Source of the DNA: Amycolatopsis taiwanensis DSM 45107
GTDB lineage: Bacteria; Actinomycetota; Actinomycetes; Mycobacteriales; Pseudonocardiaceae
Assembly (NCBI RefSeq): GCF_000519205.1
Contig: NZ_JAFB01000045.1
Location: forward strand, 20,877 to 71,748
DNA: 50,872 nt
Direction of reading: 5' to 3'
The notes under the pieces were generated by a model. The model had not been told where the DNA came from. It worked only from the letters and a program-made list of their open reading frames with translations, and ran no database searches. A program made the position numbers and the translations under genes. Below, in pieces: positions 1 to 7,535 of this stretch (positions are counted from its first letter, which is position 1; every line of letters starts with the position of its first letter).

Positions 1-3
1 CGC

Positions 4-1065
4 ATGTCGGAACTCAAGACGGGTGGGGAGCGGGGTTACCTGCGAATCGCGACCGAGGAGGCGTTCTGTCCGCCCGAGCTCGCCGCCGCCTGGCGGGAGA
101 TGATCGCCGGCGGCGAGGTGGACGATCCCGGGTTCGTGAGCCTGGTTGGCTTCTACCAGACCCACGCCAGCGAGCGAGCCCGCCTGATCGGCGAGCGGTT
201 GCAGGATCTCGGCGAGCGACGTCTGTCCGATATGGACGCCGCCGGCATCGACCGGCAGATCATCTCGCTGACCTCGCCGGGTACGCAGGTGTTCGACCAG
301 GGCCGGGCCGTGGGGTTCGCGACGCTGGCCAATGACCAGTTGGCCGAGGCGTGCCGGGCACATCCGGACCGGTTCACCGGGCTGACCGCGATCGCGCCGC
401 AGGATCCGGCGCACGCGGCCACGGAGATCGAGCGGGGCGCCCGCGAACTCGGGTTCAAGGGCGTGATCATCAACTCGCACACCCGCGGCGAATACCTCGA
501 CGACCGGAAGTTCTGGCCGATCTTCGAGGCCGCGCAGGCCCTGGACACGCCGATCTACCTGCATCCCAACACCCCGCCGTCCTCGATGATCCAGCCGTTG
601 CTCGAGGCGGGGCTGGACGGCGCGATCTACGGGTTCGCGGTGGAGACCGGCATGCACCTGCTGCGCATCATCACCTCCGGTGCCCTCGATGAGTTCCCGC
701 GGTTGAAGATCGTGGTGGGGCACCTGGGCGAGGCGCTGCCGTTCTGGCTTTACCGGCTGGACTACATGCATGCGGCGACCGTGCGCAGCAAGCGGTACGA
801 CGTGATGAAACCCTTGCAGCGCAAGGTGAGCGACTATCTGCGCGAGAACGTGTGGGTGACCACGAGCGGCATGGCGTGGGCCCCGGCGATCATGTTCTGC
901 CGGTCGGTGCTGGGCGCTGATCACGTCCTCTATGCGATGGACTACCCGTACGAGTACGAACCCGACGAGGTGCACGCGCAGGACGAACTGTCCCTTTCCC
1001 TGGACGAGATCAAGGCCTTTTACCAGACCAATGCCGAGCGACTCTTCGGACTCGACCGTGACTGA
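4..1065 (+). CDS. Amidohydrolase-family protein (ACMSD / LigW-like decarboxylase or hydrolase)
   Basis: A 353-residue TIM-barrel metal-dependent hydrolase of the amidohydrolase-2 family, which includes gamma-resorcylate decarboxylase, LigW and ACMSD. Visible landmarks are the N-terminal metal-ligand strand (IATEEAF, residues about 16-22), a barrel strand with a metal-ligand His (YLHPNTPP, about 185-192), the conserved VVGHLGEALPFW segment (about 237-248), and a C-terminal MDYPYEYEPDEV motif carrying the catalytic Asp. The length is normal for the family. The family acts in the cytoplasm on aromatic or 2-oxo acids, typically in non-oxidative decarboxylation; the substrate cannot be named from sequence. 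The ATG lies 3 bases into the window, so its promoter and any upstream partner are not visible. The next gene is convergent, so it is the last gene of its transcription unit. Confidence 0.85.
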   Translation: MSELKTGGERGYLRIATEEAFCPPELAAAWREMIAGGEVDDPGFVSLVGFYQTHASERARLIGERLQDLGERRLSDMDAAGIDRQIISLTSPGTQVFDQGRAVGFATLANDQLAEACRAHPDRFTGLTAIAPQDPAHAATEIERGARELGFKGVIINSHTRGEYLDDRKFWPIFEAAQALDTPIYLHPNTPPSSMIQPLLEAGLDGAIYGFAVETGMHLLRIITSGALDEFPRLKIVVGHLGEALPFWLYRLDYMHAATVRSKRYDVMKPLQRKVSDYLRENVWVTTSGMAWAPAIMFCRSVLGADHVLYAMDYPYEYEPDEVHAQDELSLSLDEIKAFYQTNAERLFGLDRD

Positions 1066-1117
1066 ACGCCAAAGGGGCCTCGCGGCCTACCCGCACCCGT
1101 TCTGAATGAGGTGCGGT

Positions 1118-1762
1118 TCAGACCTCTTCCAGGATCCGGTCGAGGGCGCCCTGCCGGTGCTGGGCCGTGGCCAGGCTGGCCAGCACGTGCGGGTCGGCCT
1201 TCGCGACGAGCCCGCGCACCGCGGCACGCGCCTCGTCGGGATGCCCGCCCAGTTGCGGGTACGTCGCGAGGTCGAGCATCGTCTGCTCCACCGTGGTGAT
1301 CCAGCCCGGCCCGAGCGCGGTCGTGTGCCGCTCGATCCGCAGCCGGGCCGGGTCCCGCCGGACGAAGAACACCTTGGCCCGCCGGTCGGTGAAGGCGAGC
1401 GCCGGCCGGCTCCGGGTGGTCGCGATCACGCCGGCGCTCAGCGACGCGTCGAGCGCGCCGTGGGCTTTGGCGGCGGACAGGCCCATCAGCGAGACCGAGC
1501 GCGGACCGTCGTCCGCCGCGGCGATTCCCCACGCCGCGGCTTCCAGCGGCGGCTGCCAGGCCTGGCCGATCTGTTCACCGGGCACCAGCGCGTAGTAGCC
1601 GGCGGCGATCCGGTGCAGCAGGCCACGCCGGACGAGTTGGGCGAATGAGGGATGGCTGGGCTCCGGGGCGTTGCGAGGGTCGCCGGATGTCTCTTCGAGG
1701 GCAACGACCTTCACCGCGCGGCGGAGAAGGGTCGGCAACGGGTCGTACACCGCGTGTGTCAT
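1118..1762 (-). CDS. AbiEi-like type IV antitoxin-domain protein, orphan
   Basis: A protein of about 214 residues resembling the AbiEi antitoxin family. It has an N-terminal winged-helix-like segment (FAQLVRRGLLHRIAAGYYALVP, in the part matching the AbiEi_4 DNA-binding domain) followed by the C-terminal antitoxin domain with a VEQTMLDLATYPQLGG-type motif. In complete type IV systems AbiEi represses its own promoter and antagonises the nucleotidyltransferase toxin AbiEii. No AbiEii-like gene is beside it: the flanks are an amidohydrolase and a proline-rich membrane protein. Two starts are possible, GTG at 1771 and ATG at 1762; neither has a clear ribosome binding site. Orphan AbiEi-like proteins are common in actinobacteria, so it may be a stand-alone regulator. 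Confidence 0.72.
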   Translation of the reverse strand: MTHAVYDPLPTLLRRAVKVVALEETSGDPRNAPEPSHPSFAQLVRRGLLHRIAAGYYALVPGEQIGQAWQPPLEAAAWGIAAADDGPRSVSLMGLSAAKAHGALDASLSAGVIATTRSRPALAFTDRRAKVFFVRRDPARLRIERHTTALGPGWITTVEQTMLDLATYPQLGGHPDEARAAVRGLVAKADPHVLASLATAQHRQGALDRILEEV

Positions 1763-1832
1763 GTCAATCACACTCGGCTAAGGGTTGCCGGCTCGCAAGG
1801 CCCCTTGGTGAATTGTTAACGCACTGGTGCGT

Positions 1833-2312
1833 TCAGGCGCCGGCGCCGGAGCGTGGGCCGGGCTGGCGGGGTGGCGGCGGCGGTTGGCGGGGGACACCAC
1901 GCGGGTCCATCCGCGGCGGCTGCTGGCGCGGTGGCATGGGGCGGTTACGCATGGGCGGCGGAGGTGCCGCAGTGCGCGGGCGTTCCGCCTGCGGCGGGCG
2001 CTGCCGGTTCTGCTCCCGGGGCTGGGCGGCGGCCGTGGGCCGGGCAGGGGTCGTGGACCGGGCCGGGGCCGTGGACCGGGCGGGCCGGGCCGGGGGCGGG
2101 CGCTCGGCCTCCGGGTCGGGCCGGTTGACCCACGAGTCGAACAGCATGAGCAACAAGGCGAACGCGAGCAGCCCGATGCCGAACGGCGCGGCTCCGCTGA
2201 CCATCATCAGCGCCGCGATGGTCACCATAGAGACCACCGGGATCCAGCAGAACGGGTCGATCCGGCCGAACCGCTTGGGCCGGACAGGATAACTGCCGTC
2301 GCCCCGATTCAT
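1833..2312 (-). CDS. Small membrane protein with proline-rich tail
   Basis: A 159-residue protein of unknown function. Residues about 22-62 form two hydrophobic segments (an IPVVSMVTIAALMMV-type helix and a GIGLLAFALLLMLF-type helix). The remaining hundred residues are an extremely Pro/Arg/Ala-rich, low-complexity tail, probably disordered and cytoplasmic given its positive charge. The ATG is preceded by AAGGGA as a ribosome binding site. Similar short two-helix proteins with Pro/Arg tails are common conserved hypotheticals in Pseudonocardiaceae. It lies downstream of the GT87 gene on the same strand with a 98-nt gap that contains a candidate terminator, so it may be a separate unit. Confidence 0.7.
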   Translation of the reverse strand: MNRGDGSYPVRPKRFGRIDPFCWIPVVSMVTIAALMMVSGAAPFGIGLLAFALLLMLFDSWVNRPDPEAERPPPARPARSTAPARSTTPARPTAAAQPREQNRQRPPQAERPRTAAPPPPMRNRPMPPRQQPPRMDPRGVPRQPPPPPRQPGPRSGAGA

Positions 2313-2369
2313 GACATCCCTTTCCGCCGCGCTAACAGCATGGACGAGACAACGCTACGCGATGTTCAT

Positions 2370-2396
2370 GAGTGTGGTGAGCAGCATCCCACACTC
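2370..2396 (-). terminator. Candidate hairpin downstream of the GT87 gene
   Basis: Perfect 8-bp inverted repeat GAGTGTGG / CCACACTC (2370-2377 and 2389-2396) with an 11-nt loop, sitting 15 nt beyond the end of the minus-strand glycosyltransferase gene. There is no U-tract, which is usual for actinobacterial terminators. The function is inferred from position only. Confidence 0.4.
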
Positions 2397-2410
2397 GGCC
2401 CCGGCGCCAC

Positions 2411-3655
2411 TCAGGCCACTGCTTCGAAGTCGCGCTGCGTGACCGTGGGCGGGGTGCCGCGGCGGAACCAGCGCACCGACATCACGGTGAGCAGGGCCAG
2501 CGCGAGCAGTTGGTAGCTGCTGCCGATGATGTCGTCGAGCACGTCCCATTGCTCGACCGCCGGCAGGCTGTAGTGCGGCGCGAGCCACAGGATCACCACG
2601 GCCAGCCACCCGGAGAGCAGCAACGGCGCGTGGTGCCGCTGGTAGCCGCGCAGCAGCACGATCGCAGCGGTGGGTAGCGCGAGGACCCAGTGATGCGACC
2701 ACGAGATCGGCGACAGCAGCAGGACGCCGGCCGCGGTCGTGCCCAGCGCCATGACGAGGTCGCCGCCGGCCAGCGCGGCGCGGGTGCCGAACCAGGTGCC
2801 CGCCAGCACCGCCACGGCGAGCAGCGCGGCGACGAGGGAAAGCGAAACGCCGGTCATCCCCAGCTTCTCCAGGCTCGCGACCACCGATTCGTTGGCCAGC
2901 GGGCCCCCGATGCGCATCGAGGTCGCGTTGAACACCCGGTCGGTCCAGTAGAACAGCGAATCTGACGGCGCGATGACGAACGCGAGCACGGTAGCGGCCG
3001 CGAAGGAGGCGATCGAGGTCAGCAGCGCACGCCGGTCCTTGCGCAGCAGGAAGATCAGCGCGAACCCGGCGGGGGTCAGCTTGATCGCGGCGGCCAGACC
3101 CAGCAGCAGCCCGCGCGGCCACGGGGTCCGGGGCAGCAGGACGTCCAGGGCGACCATCGTCATCAGCAGGACGTTGATCTGGCCCCAGTAGATGGTGTTC
3201 GCCACCGGATGGCCGAGCAGCAGCGCGATCGCCGCGGCGACCACCAGCCATGACCGGTCGAGCAGCGTGCGCAGTTCCGGGGCGGCCGCGCGGTAGGCGG
3301 TGACCAGCGGGACCAGCGCGAACGCGCTGGCCGCGGTGAGCAGCGGGTAGCCGAGCCAGGTCGGCACCAGCGCCAGCGGCACGAACAACACCGCCGAGGA
3401 GGGCGGGTAGGTGTAGGGCAGCGGACCTCCGATGGCTGACACCGGAAGGTCGTGGTAAATCGACTTACCCTCGAGTAAGGTGAGCGCGCCCAGCCGGTAC
3501 ACATCGACGTCGGCATACAGCTTGGGCAGCCCGTTGGCCAGGCAACCGAGCGCGAGCAGTAACACGCCGGTGAACAGAACGTCGCCGCGTGTTCGGATGA
3601 CGCGTCTGAACACCGAGGTCACTGGTCCGCCCGCGATAATTCCGAATGCTTTCAT
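2411..3655 (-). CDS. GT87-family (DUF2029) polyprenol-phosphate-mannose-dependent mannosyltransferase
   Basis: An integral membrane glycosyltransferase of about 414 residues with roughly ten hydrophobic segments. It resembles the GT87/DUF2029 alpha-(1->2)-mannosyltransferases that elaborate PIM, lipomannan or other envelope glycans using polyprenyl-phosphate-mannose. The first periplasmic loop carries the acidic cluster expected for catalysis (ADVDVYRLGALTLLEGKSIY) followed by a PYTYPPSSAVLFVPLAL segment typical of the family. Two starts are available: GTG at 3670 and ATG at 3655. The ATG is chosen because it gives the usual short basic N-terminus before the first helix. It is divergent from the PBP gene, and both may share the 3656-3714 promoter region. 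Confidence 0.85.
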   Translation of the reverse strand: MKAFGIIAGGPVTSVFRRVIRTRGDVLFTGVLLLALGCLANGLPKLYADVDVYRLGALTLLEGKSIYHDLPVSAIGGPLPYTYPPSSAVLFVPLALVPTWLGYPLLTAASAFALVPLVTAYRAAAPELRTLLDRSWLVVAAAIALLLGHPVANTIYWGQINVLLMTMVALDVLLPRTPWPRGLLLGLAAAIKLTPAGFALIFLLRKDRRALLTSIASFAAATVLAFVIAPSDSLFYWTDRVFNATSMRIGGPLANESVVASLEKLGMTGVSLSLVAALLAVAVLAGTWFGTRAALAGGDLVMALGTTAAGVLLLSPISWSHHWVLALPTAAIVLLRGYQRHHAPLLLSGWLAVVILWLAPHYSLPAVEQWDVLDDIIGSSYQLLALALLTVMSVRWFRRGTPPTVTQRDFEAVA

Positions 3656-3714
3656 GGCAGTTTTACACACGGGCCAAACGCCGATCCCACTCGGCCTGGT
3701 TAAGGTGACTCCTC

Positions 3715-5871
3715 ATGCGGAGAAAGGTGTTCTGGCGTCGCACGCGCCGCACGCTTTATGTGCTGATGGGCATGGGGCTGCTCGTGCCGGTGGCGGCGTT
3801 CGTCATCACCTACATGTCGGTCAGCGTCCCCGACCCGAGCGCACTGGCCGCCAGTCACGACCAGAAGGTCACGCTGTACTACGCCGACGGTTCGGTGATG
3901 TATGAGAAGTCGCCCTCGGGCAGCCACGCGATGGTCTCCTGGGAGCAGATTCCCGACGTGATGAAGGACGCGCAGATGGCGGCCGAGGACGCCACGTTCA
4001 TGACGAACAACGGGTTCGACGTGGCCGCGATCCTGCGTACCGTGTGGAACCGGCTCAGCGGCGGCACCGGCGGCGGCTCGACGATCGGCCAGGAGTACAT
4101 CAAGAACGCCACCGGCAACGACCAGAACACGCTGCAGCGCAAGTTCGTGGAGATGGTGCAGTCGTTCAAGATGACCCGCACCTATTCCAAGCAGGACATC
4201 CTCACCGCCTACCTGAACACCGTCTATTTCGGACGCGGCGCCTATGGCATCCAGGCCGCCGCGCACGCGTTTTTCAACGAGGACGTGAGCAAGCTCACCG
4301 CCGAGCAGTCCGCGCTGCTCGCGGGCCTGGTGCAGGCTCCGGGCGCGGCGAACAACGAGGCGTACCAGCACCGTCGCTACAACTACGTGATGGGGCGGAT
4401 GCTCGCCAACCACTGGATCACCCAGGAGGAGTACGACACCGCACAGTTCCCCACGCCGGTGCCCAACTCCGACAGCGGTTCGAGTTCGCTCTCGCCGGTG
4501 CGCCAGTACATCGTCGCGGCCGTGTTCGACGAGCTGGCCCGCCAAGGCCACGCGGAGCAGGACCTGTTCTCCTCGGGCGCGAAGATCTACACCACGATCG
4601 ACCCGAAGTCGCAGGGCGACGCCGAGGCGGCGGTGACCAAGATCATGGCCGCGGACGCCGAGTACCCGGACGAGGCGGCCGCGCTGGTCTCGGCCGACCC
4701 GACCACCGGCGGCATCATGGCCTACTACGGCGGCGACGGTTCCACTTCCTACGACCTGGCGATGACCCCGCAGCAGCCCGGATCGTCGTTCAAGCCGTAC
4801 GTGCTCACCGCGGCGTTGCAGAACAGCCCGGACACCATCGGCCTGGACACGATGTACGACGGCAGCGACAACCAGACCATCGCCGGCCATACGGTGCACA
4901 ACTCCGATGGTGAGAGCGCGGCCCAGATCTCCGTCAAGGACGCCATGACGGAGTCGATCAACACGGTCTTCTACCAGATGGGCTACCAGGTCGGGGTCAA
5001 CAACGTCCGGCAGGCCGCGTGGGACGCCGGAATTCCCAAGCAGATCACCCCCGCGCTGGGCGACACTTTCGACACGCTGCAGAACGTCGACAACGGCAAG
5101 GGCACGGGCGTCACCGAACTCGGCATCTCGATCGGGCAGTACCCGGTCCGCCCGATCGACCAGGCGCAGGGCTACGCCACGTTCGCCAACGACGGGATGT
5201 ACATCCCCGTGCACTTCGTCAGCCGGGTGACCGACTCCGGTGGCGGCCAGATCTACCAGTTCGCCACCGAGCCGAAGCCGGCGTTCAGCTCCGACGCCAC
5301 GACGAACGCCGCGATCGCCCGCACGGTGACCGAGTCGATGACCGACGTGGCCGCGCACTCGGGCGACCCGCTGGCCGGGAACCGGCCCACCGCGTCGAAG
5401 ACAGGCACCGCGCAGTACCTCGACACCGGGCACAACGCGCAGGCGTGGATGGTCGGCTACACGCCGCAGAACGTCACCGCGGTGTGGTTCGGCAACAAGA
5501 CGAAGCCGGGGCCGATCTACGGCAACTACCACAACGGGAAGGGCAAGGAGCACGGCTACGACGTCTACGGGCGCGAGGAACCGGCCTACATCTGGAAGGA
5601 GTACATGGACGCCCACCTGTCGGGCAAGCCGGTCAAGCAGTTCTCGCAGGGCCAGCTGATCACCGGGTCGGCACCGACGTCGTCGGTCGAGCCGACCAGC
5701 ACGCAGGAGACCACGCCGCCCGAAACCCCGACGGACACGTCGAAGCCATCGAAGACCAAGGGCCACGGCGGCCCGTCGACCTTCCCGTCCTGTATCTACA
5801 CCGGAACCTGTGACTTTCCGTTGCCGACCTCCACCGGGCGGCGACATTCCGGCGGCGGCGGCGGAGGCTAA
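3715..5871 (+). CDS. Class A bifunctional penicillin-binding protein (transglycosylase/transpeptidase)
   Basis: A 718-residue peptidoglycan synthase. It has a short basic N-terminus, one membrane anchor (about 13-34), and a GT51 glycosyltransferase domain with catalytic Glu91 in EDATFMTNNG and a GGSTIGQEYIKN motif (about 119-131). The transpeptidase domain has all three penicillin-binding motifs: SSFK (nucleophile Ser357, Lys360), SIN (414-416) and KTGT (562-565). The tail is Thr/Ser/Pro-rich (about 650-700) and ends in a Gly-rich stretch with a Cys pair. Two GT51 positions differ from the enterobacterial consensus: His to Asn in ED..F..H.G, and Gln to Glu in STI.QQ. Both look like actinobacterial variation. 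AAGGTG at 3702-3707 is the probable ribosome binding site; TAAGGT at 3701-3706 could alternatively be a -10 element. Confidence 0.93.
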   Translation: MRRKVFWRRTRRTLYVLMGMGLLVPVAAFVITYMSVSVPDPSALAASHDQKVTLYYADGSVMYEKSPSGSHAMVSWEQIPDVMKDAQMAAEDATFMTNNGFDVAAILRTVWNRLSGGTGGGSTIGQEYIKNATGNDQNTLQRKFVEMVQSFKMTRTYSKQDILTAYLNTVYFGRGAYGIQAAAHAFFNEDVSKLTAEQSALLAGLVQAPGAANNEAYQHRRYNYVMGRMLANHWITQEEYDTAQFPTPVPNSDSGSSSLSPVRQYIVAAVFDELARQGHAEQDLFSSGAKIYTTIDPKSQGDAEAAVTKIMAADAEYPDEAAALVSADPTTGGIMAYYGGDGSTSYDLAMTPQQPGSSFKPYVLTAALQNSPDTIGLDTMYDGSDNQTIAGHTVHNSDGESAAQISVKDAMTESINTVFYQMGYQVGVNNVRQAAWDAGIPKQITPALGDTFDTLQNVDNGKGTGVTELGISIGQYPVRPIDQAQGYATFANDGMYIPVHFVSRVTDSGGGQIYQFATEPKPAFSSDATTNAAIARTVTESMTDVAAHSGDPLAGNRPTASKTGTAQYLDTGHNAQAWMVGYTPQNVTAVWFGNKTKPGPIYGNYHNGKGKEHGYDVYGREEPAYIWKEYMDAHLSGKPVKQFSQGQLITGSAPTSSVEPTSTQETTPPETPTDTSKPSKTKGHGGPSTFPSCIYTGTCDFPLPTSTGRRHSGGGGGG

Positions 5872-5902
5872 GCGGCCGGGAACGCGCGCGTGCGGGCGGC
5901 GG

Positions 5903-5908
5903 GATAAT
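5903..5908 (+). promoter_or_regulatory. Candidate -10 box for a leaderless transcript
   Basis: GATAAT ends 6 nt before the ATG at 5915, which would place transcription initiation exactly on the start codon. No Shine-Dalgarno sequence precedes that ATG. No convincing -35 box was found. Confidence 0.45.
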
Positions 5909-5914
5909 GCGGTC

Positions 5915-6508
5915 ATGGGAAAGACCTACGAGCGGATAGCCGGCCGGCTGCGCGAATTCATCGAGCAACAGCCCGTGTTCTTCACCGCCACCGCGCCACT
6001 TGCCGAAGAGGGCATGGTCAATCTCTCCCCGAAGGGCCTCACGGGTTCCTTCGCCGTCCTCGATGAAGAGACCGTCGCGTACCTCGACTTCGCCGGCAGC
6101 AACGCCGAGACCATCGCCCACCTGCGCGAGAACGGCCGGATCACGCTGATGTGGTGCGCGTTCCAAGGCCCGCCGAACATCGTGCGCATTCACGGCCGGG
6201 GCGAACCGGTCTTTCGTGACGACCCGCGCTGGCCCGAGCTGATCGGCCACTTTCCCGGCATCGACCCGGGCCCGCACGGGCTGCGCGCGATCATCGTGGT
6301 GCGGGCCGAGCTCATCCGCGACACATGTGGTTACGCCGTGCCGTTCATGAGTTACGACGGTGACCGCGACCTCCATGCGAGGCGTTTCGCCCGCGAGGAC
6401 GACGAGTCGCTGAGCGCCTACTTCGAGAAGAAGGAAAACGTCGCCGTCAGCCTCGACGGGTTGCCCGGCCTCCCGCTGCCACTGCCGCCGACCCCTGGCA
6501 GCGCCTAG
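5915..6508 (+). CDS. Pyridoxamine 5'-phosphate oxidase-like (PPOX/FMN-binding split-barrel) protein
   Basis: A 197-residue protein with the split-barrel fold of the PPOX family. The N-terminal half carries VFFTATAPLAEEGMVNLSPKG followed by YLDFAGSNAETIAHLRENGRITLMWCAF, which is typical of PPOX-class putative flavin enzymes. Such proteins bind FMN, F420 or haem; nothing here fixes the cofactor or the substrate. ATG 5915 is preferred because homology begins directly after it (TYERIAGRLREFIEQQPVFF) and because a -10-like GATAAT sits at leaderless spacing. It is 43 nt downstream of the PBP but probably has its own promoter. The SIS gene converges on it. Confidence 0.82.
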   Translation: MGKTYERIAGRLREFIEQQPVFFTATAPLAEEGMVNLSPKGLTGSFAVLDEETVAYLDFAGSNAETIAHLRENGRITLMWCAFQGPPNIVRIHGRGEPVFRDDPRWPELIGHFPGIDPGPHGLRAIIVVRAELIRDTCGYAVPFMSYDGDRDLHARRFAREDDESLSAYFEKKENVAVSLDGLPGLPLPLPPTPGSA

Positions 6509-6551
6509 CTAGCGGATGGTCGGGTGGAGCCCCACAAGGCACGAGTCCCCA

Positions 6552-7256
6552 TCACAGTTCTGGGATGCGCTCGGCGTACCGGGCGAGTAGCGCGGTGTTG
6601 TGCTCGTCCCCGCCCGGCACGTTGGAGCTGACCCAGAATGGGAGCGTGACCTTCCGGGCGGTGGCGAGGCGGTCCAGTTCGGCCAGCAGCGAGGCCCACA
6701 GGTACGCGCCCAGGATCGTGGACACCGCGGCGGTGCGGGGCGCCTGCGGCGGGTGGATCACGTCGCCCGGCGGGACGCCGGTGTCCAGGACGACGGTGGC
6801 GTGGTCGGCGAGGCGGGTGCCGGAGCGGTCGGTCGCGGCCGCCGAGGCGGGCAGCGAGGTCACCGCGACCACCGGCACGCCGCGGACCAGAGCCTCCTGC
6901 GCGACCTCCACCGGGTACGGATTCCGCCCGCTGGTGGAGAACACCACCATCACATCCGGCGGCGCGGGATTCGCCCGCGCCACCAGGTCGCGCCCGTGGC
7001 CCGGCTCCCGCTCGGCGACGGAGCTGCGCCGCGCCCCGGCGAGCGGCAGGAGCGCGGCATCCCACAGCGGGCGCACCGGAGCCAGCCCGCCCGCGCGGTA
7101 GAACGTCTCGCACACCATGGCCAGGGAATGCCCGGCTCCGGCGGCGTACACGATCCCCCCGGCCTCGACGGCGTCGAGCAGCAGCTCCGCCGCCCGGCCG
7201 AGTTCGGCCACCTGCGTGTCCAGCTTGTCCAGCAGTTCCCGGACGTGCTCCCGCAT
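6552..7256 (-). CDS. SIS-domain sugar-phosphate-binding protein (UPF0309-like)
   Basis: A 234-residue protein with a single sugar isomerase domain. Landmarks are a Gly-rich phosphate loop GAGHSLAMV near residue 45 and the signature VFSTSGRNPYPVEVAQEA near residue 107, where Ser/Thr residues bind the phosphosugar. The C-terminal half (AVSTILGAYLWASLLAEL) forms the last helices of the fold. Similar stand-alone proteins are annotated as UPF0309 or phosphoheptose-isomerase-like and may act as isomerases or regulators of phosphosugars. ATG 7256 is chosen because the open frame further upstream runs through non-conserved Arg/Pro-rich sequence and an inverted repeat. There are no sugar-metabolism genes beside it. 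Confidence 0.82.
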   Translation of the reverse strand: MREHVRELLDKLDTQVAELGRAAELLLDAVEAGGIVYAAGAGHSLAMVCETFYRAGGLAPVRPLWDAALLPLAGARRSSVAEREPGHGRDLVARANPAPPDVMVVFSTSGRNPYPVEVAQEALVRGVPVVAVTSLPASAAATDRSGTRLADHATVVLDTGVPPGDVIHPPQAPRTAAVSTILGAYLWASLLAELDRLATARKVTLPFWVSSNVPGGDEHNTALLARYAERIPEL

Positions 7257-7322
7257 CCAGCGCCTCCCCGATCGGCCAAGAATGTTTGAATTTGGTTTGC
7301 ATGGCGGTTTGGGTGGCGGAAC

Positions 7323-7408
7323 CTCAGAGGCCTTCTCGCTCCGGGATCGCCTCCTCATGAATGGCAAATTCACCACGTCGGCGCTGTCCTCGCGAGAAGG
7401 CCTCTGAG
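7323..7408. repeat. 17-bp perfect inverted repeat enclosing 52 nt (possible dispersed element)
   Basis: Arm CTCAGAGGCCTTCTCGC at 7323-7339 and its exact reverse complement at 7392-7408, with a 52-nt spacer containing an AT-richer ATGAATGGCAAATTCACC stretch. It lies in the 279-nt gap between the SIS gene start (7256) and the end of the beta-propeller gene (7536). The rest of the gap, 7409-7535, shows nothing I can identify. It could be a terminator for the propeller gene, a structured leader for the SIS gene or a short interspersed repeat. Confidence 0.6.
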
Positions 7409-7535
7409 AATTCGGAGTGCAAGGTGACGGCCCACCGCAAGCGGCTCCGCCGCTTACAAAGCACAACCTAGAGCGTCGTGGACTGATTTGTCCAGACCAA
7501 TTCGGGTGATGACAGGGAACTCGCGCAGGAGGTGT

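Noticed and set aside
3982..4110. Possible loss of catalytic residues in the PBP glycosyltransferase domain (His to Asn in ED..F..H.G; Gln to Glu in STI.QQ)
   Set aside because: The catalytic Glu91 is intact, and related actinobacterial class A PBPs commonly show Asn at the His position, so this is not good evidence of inactivation.
3700..5916. A 738-codon open frame on the minus strand opposite the PBP gene
   Set aside because: It is a GC-bias shadow. The plus strand has all PBP catalytic motifs, and the antisense product is Arg/Val/His-rich with no domain.
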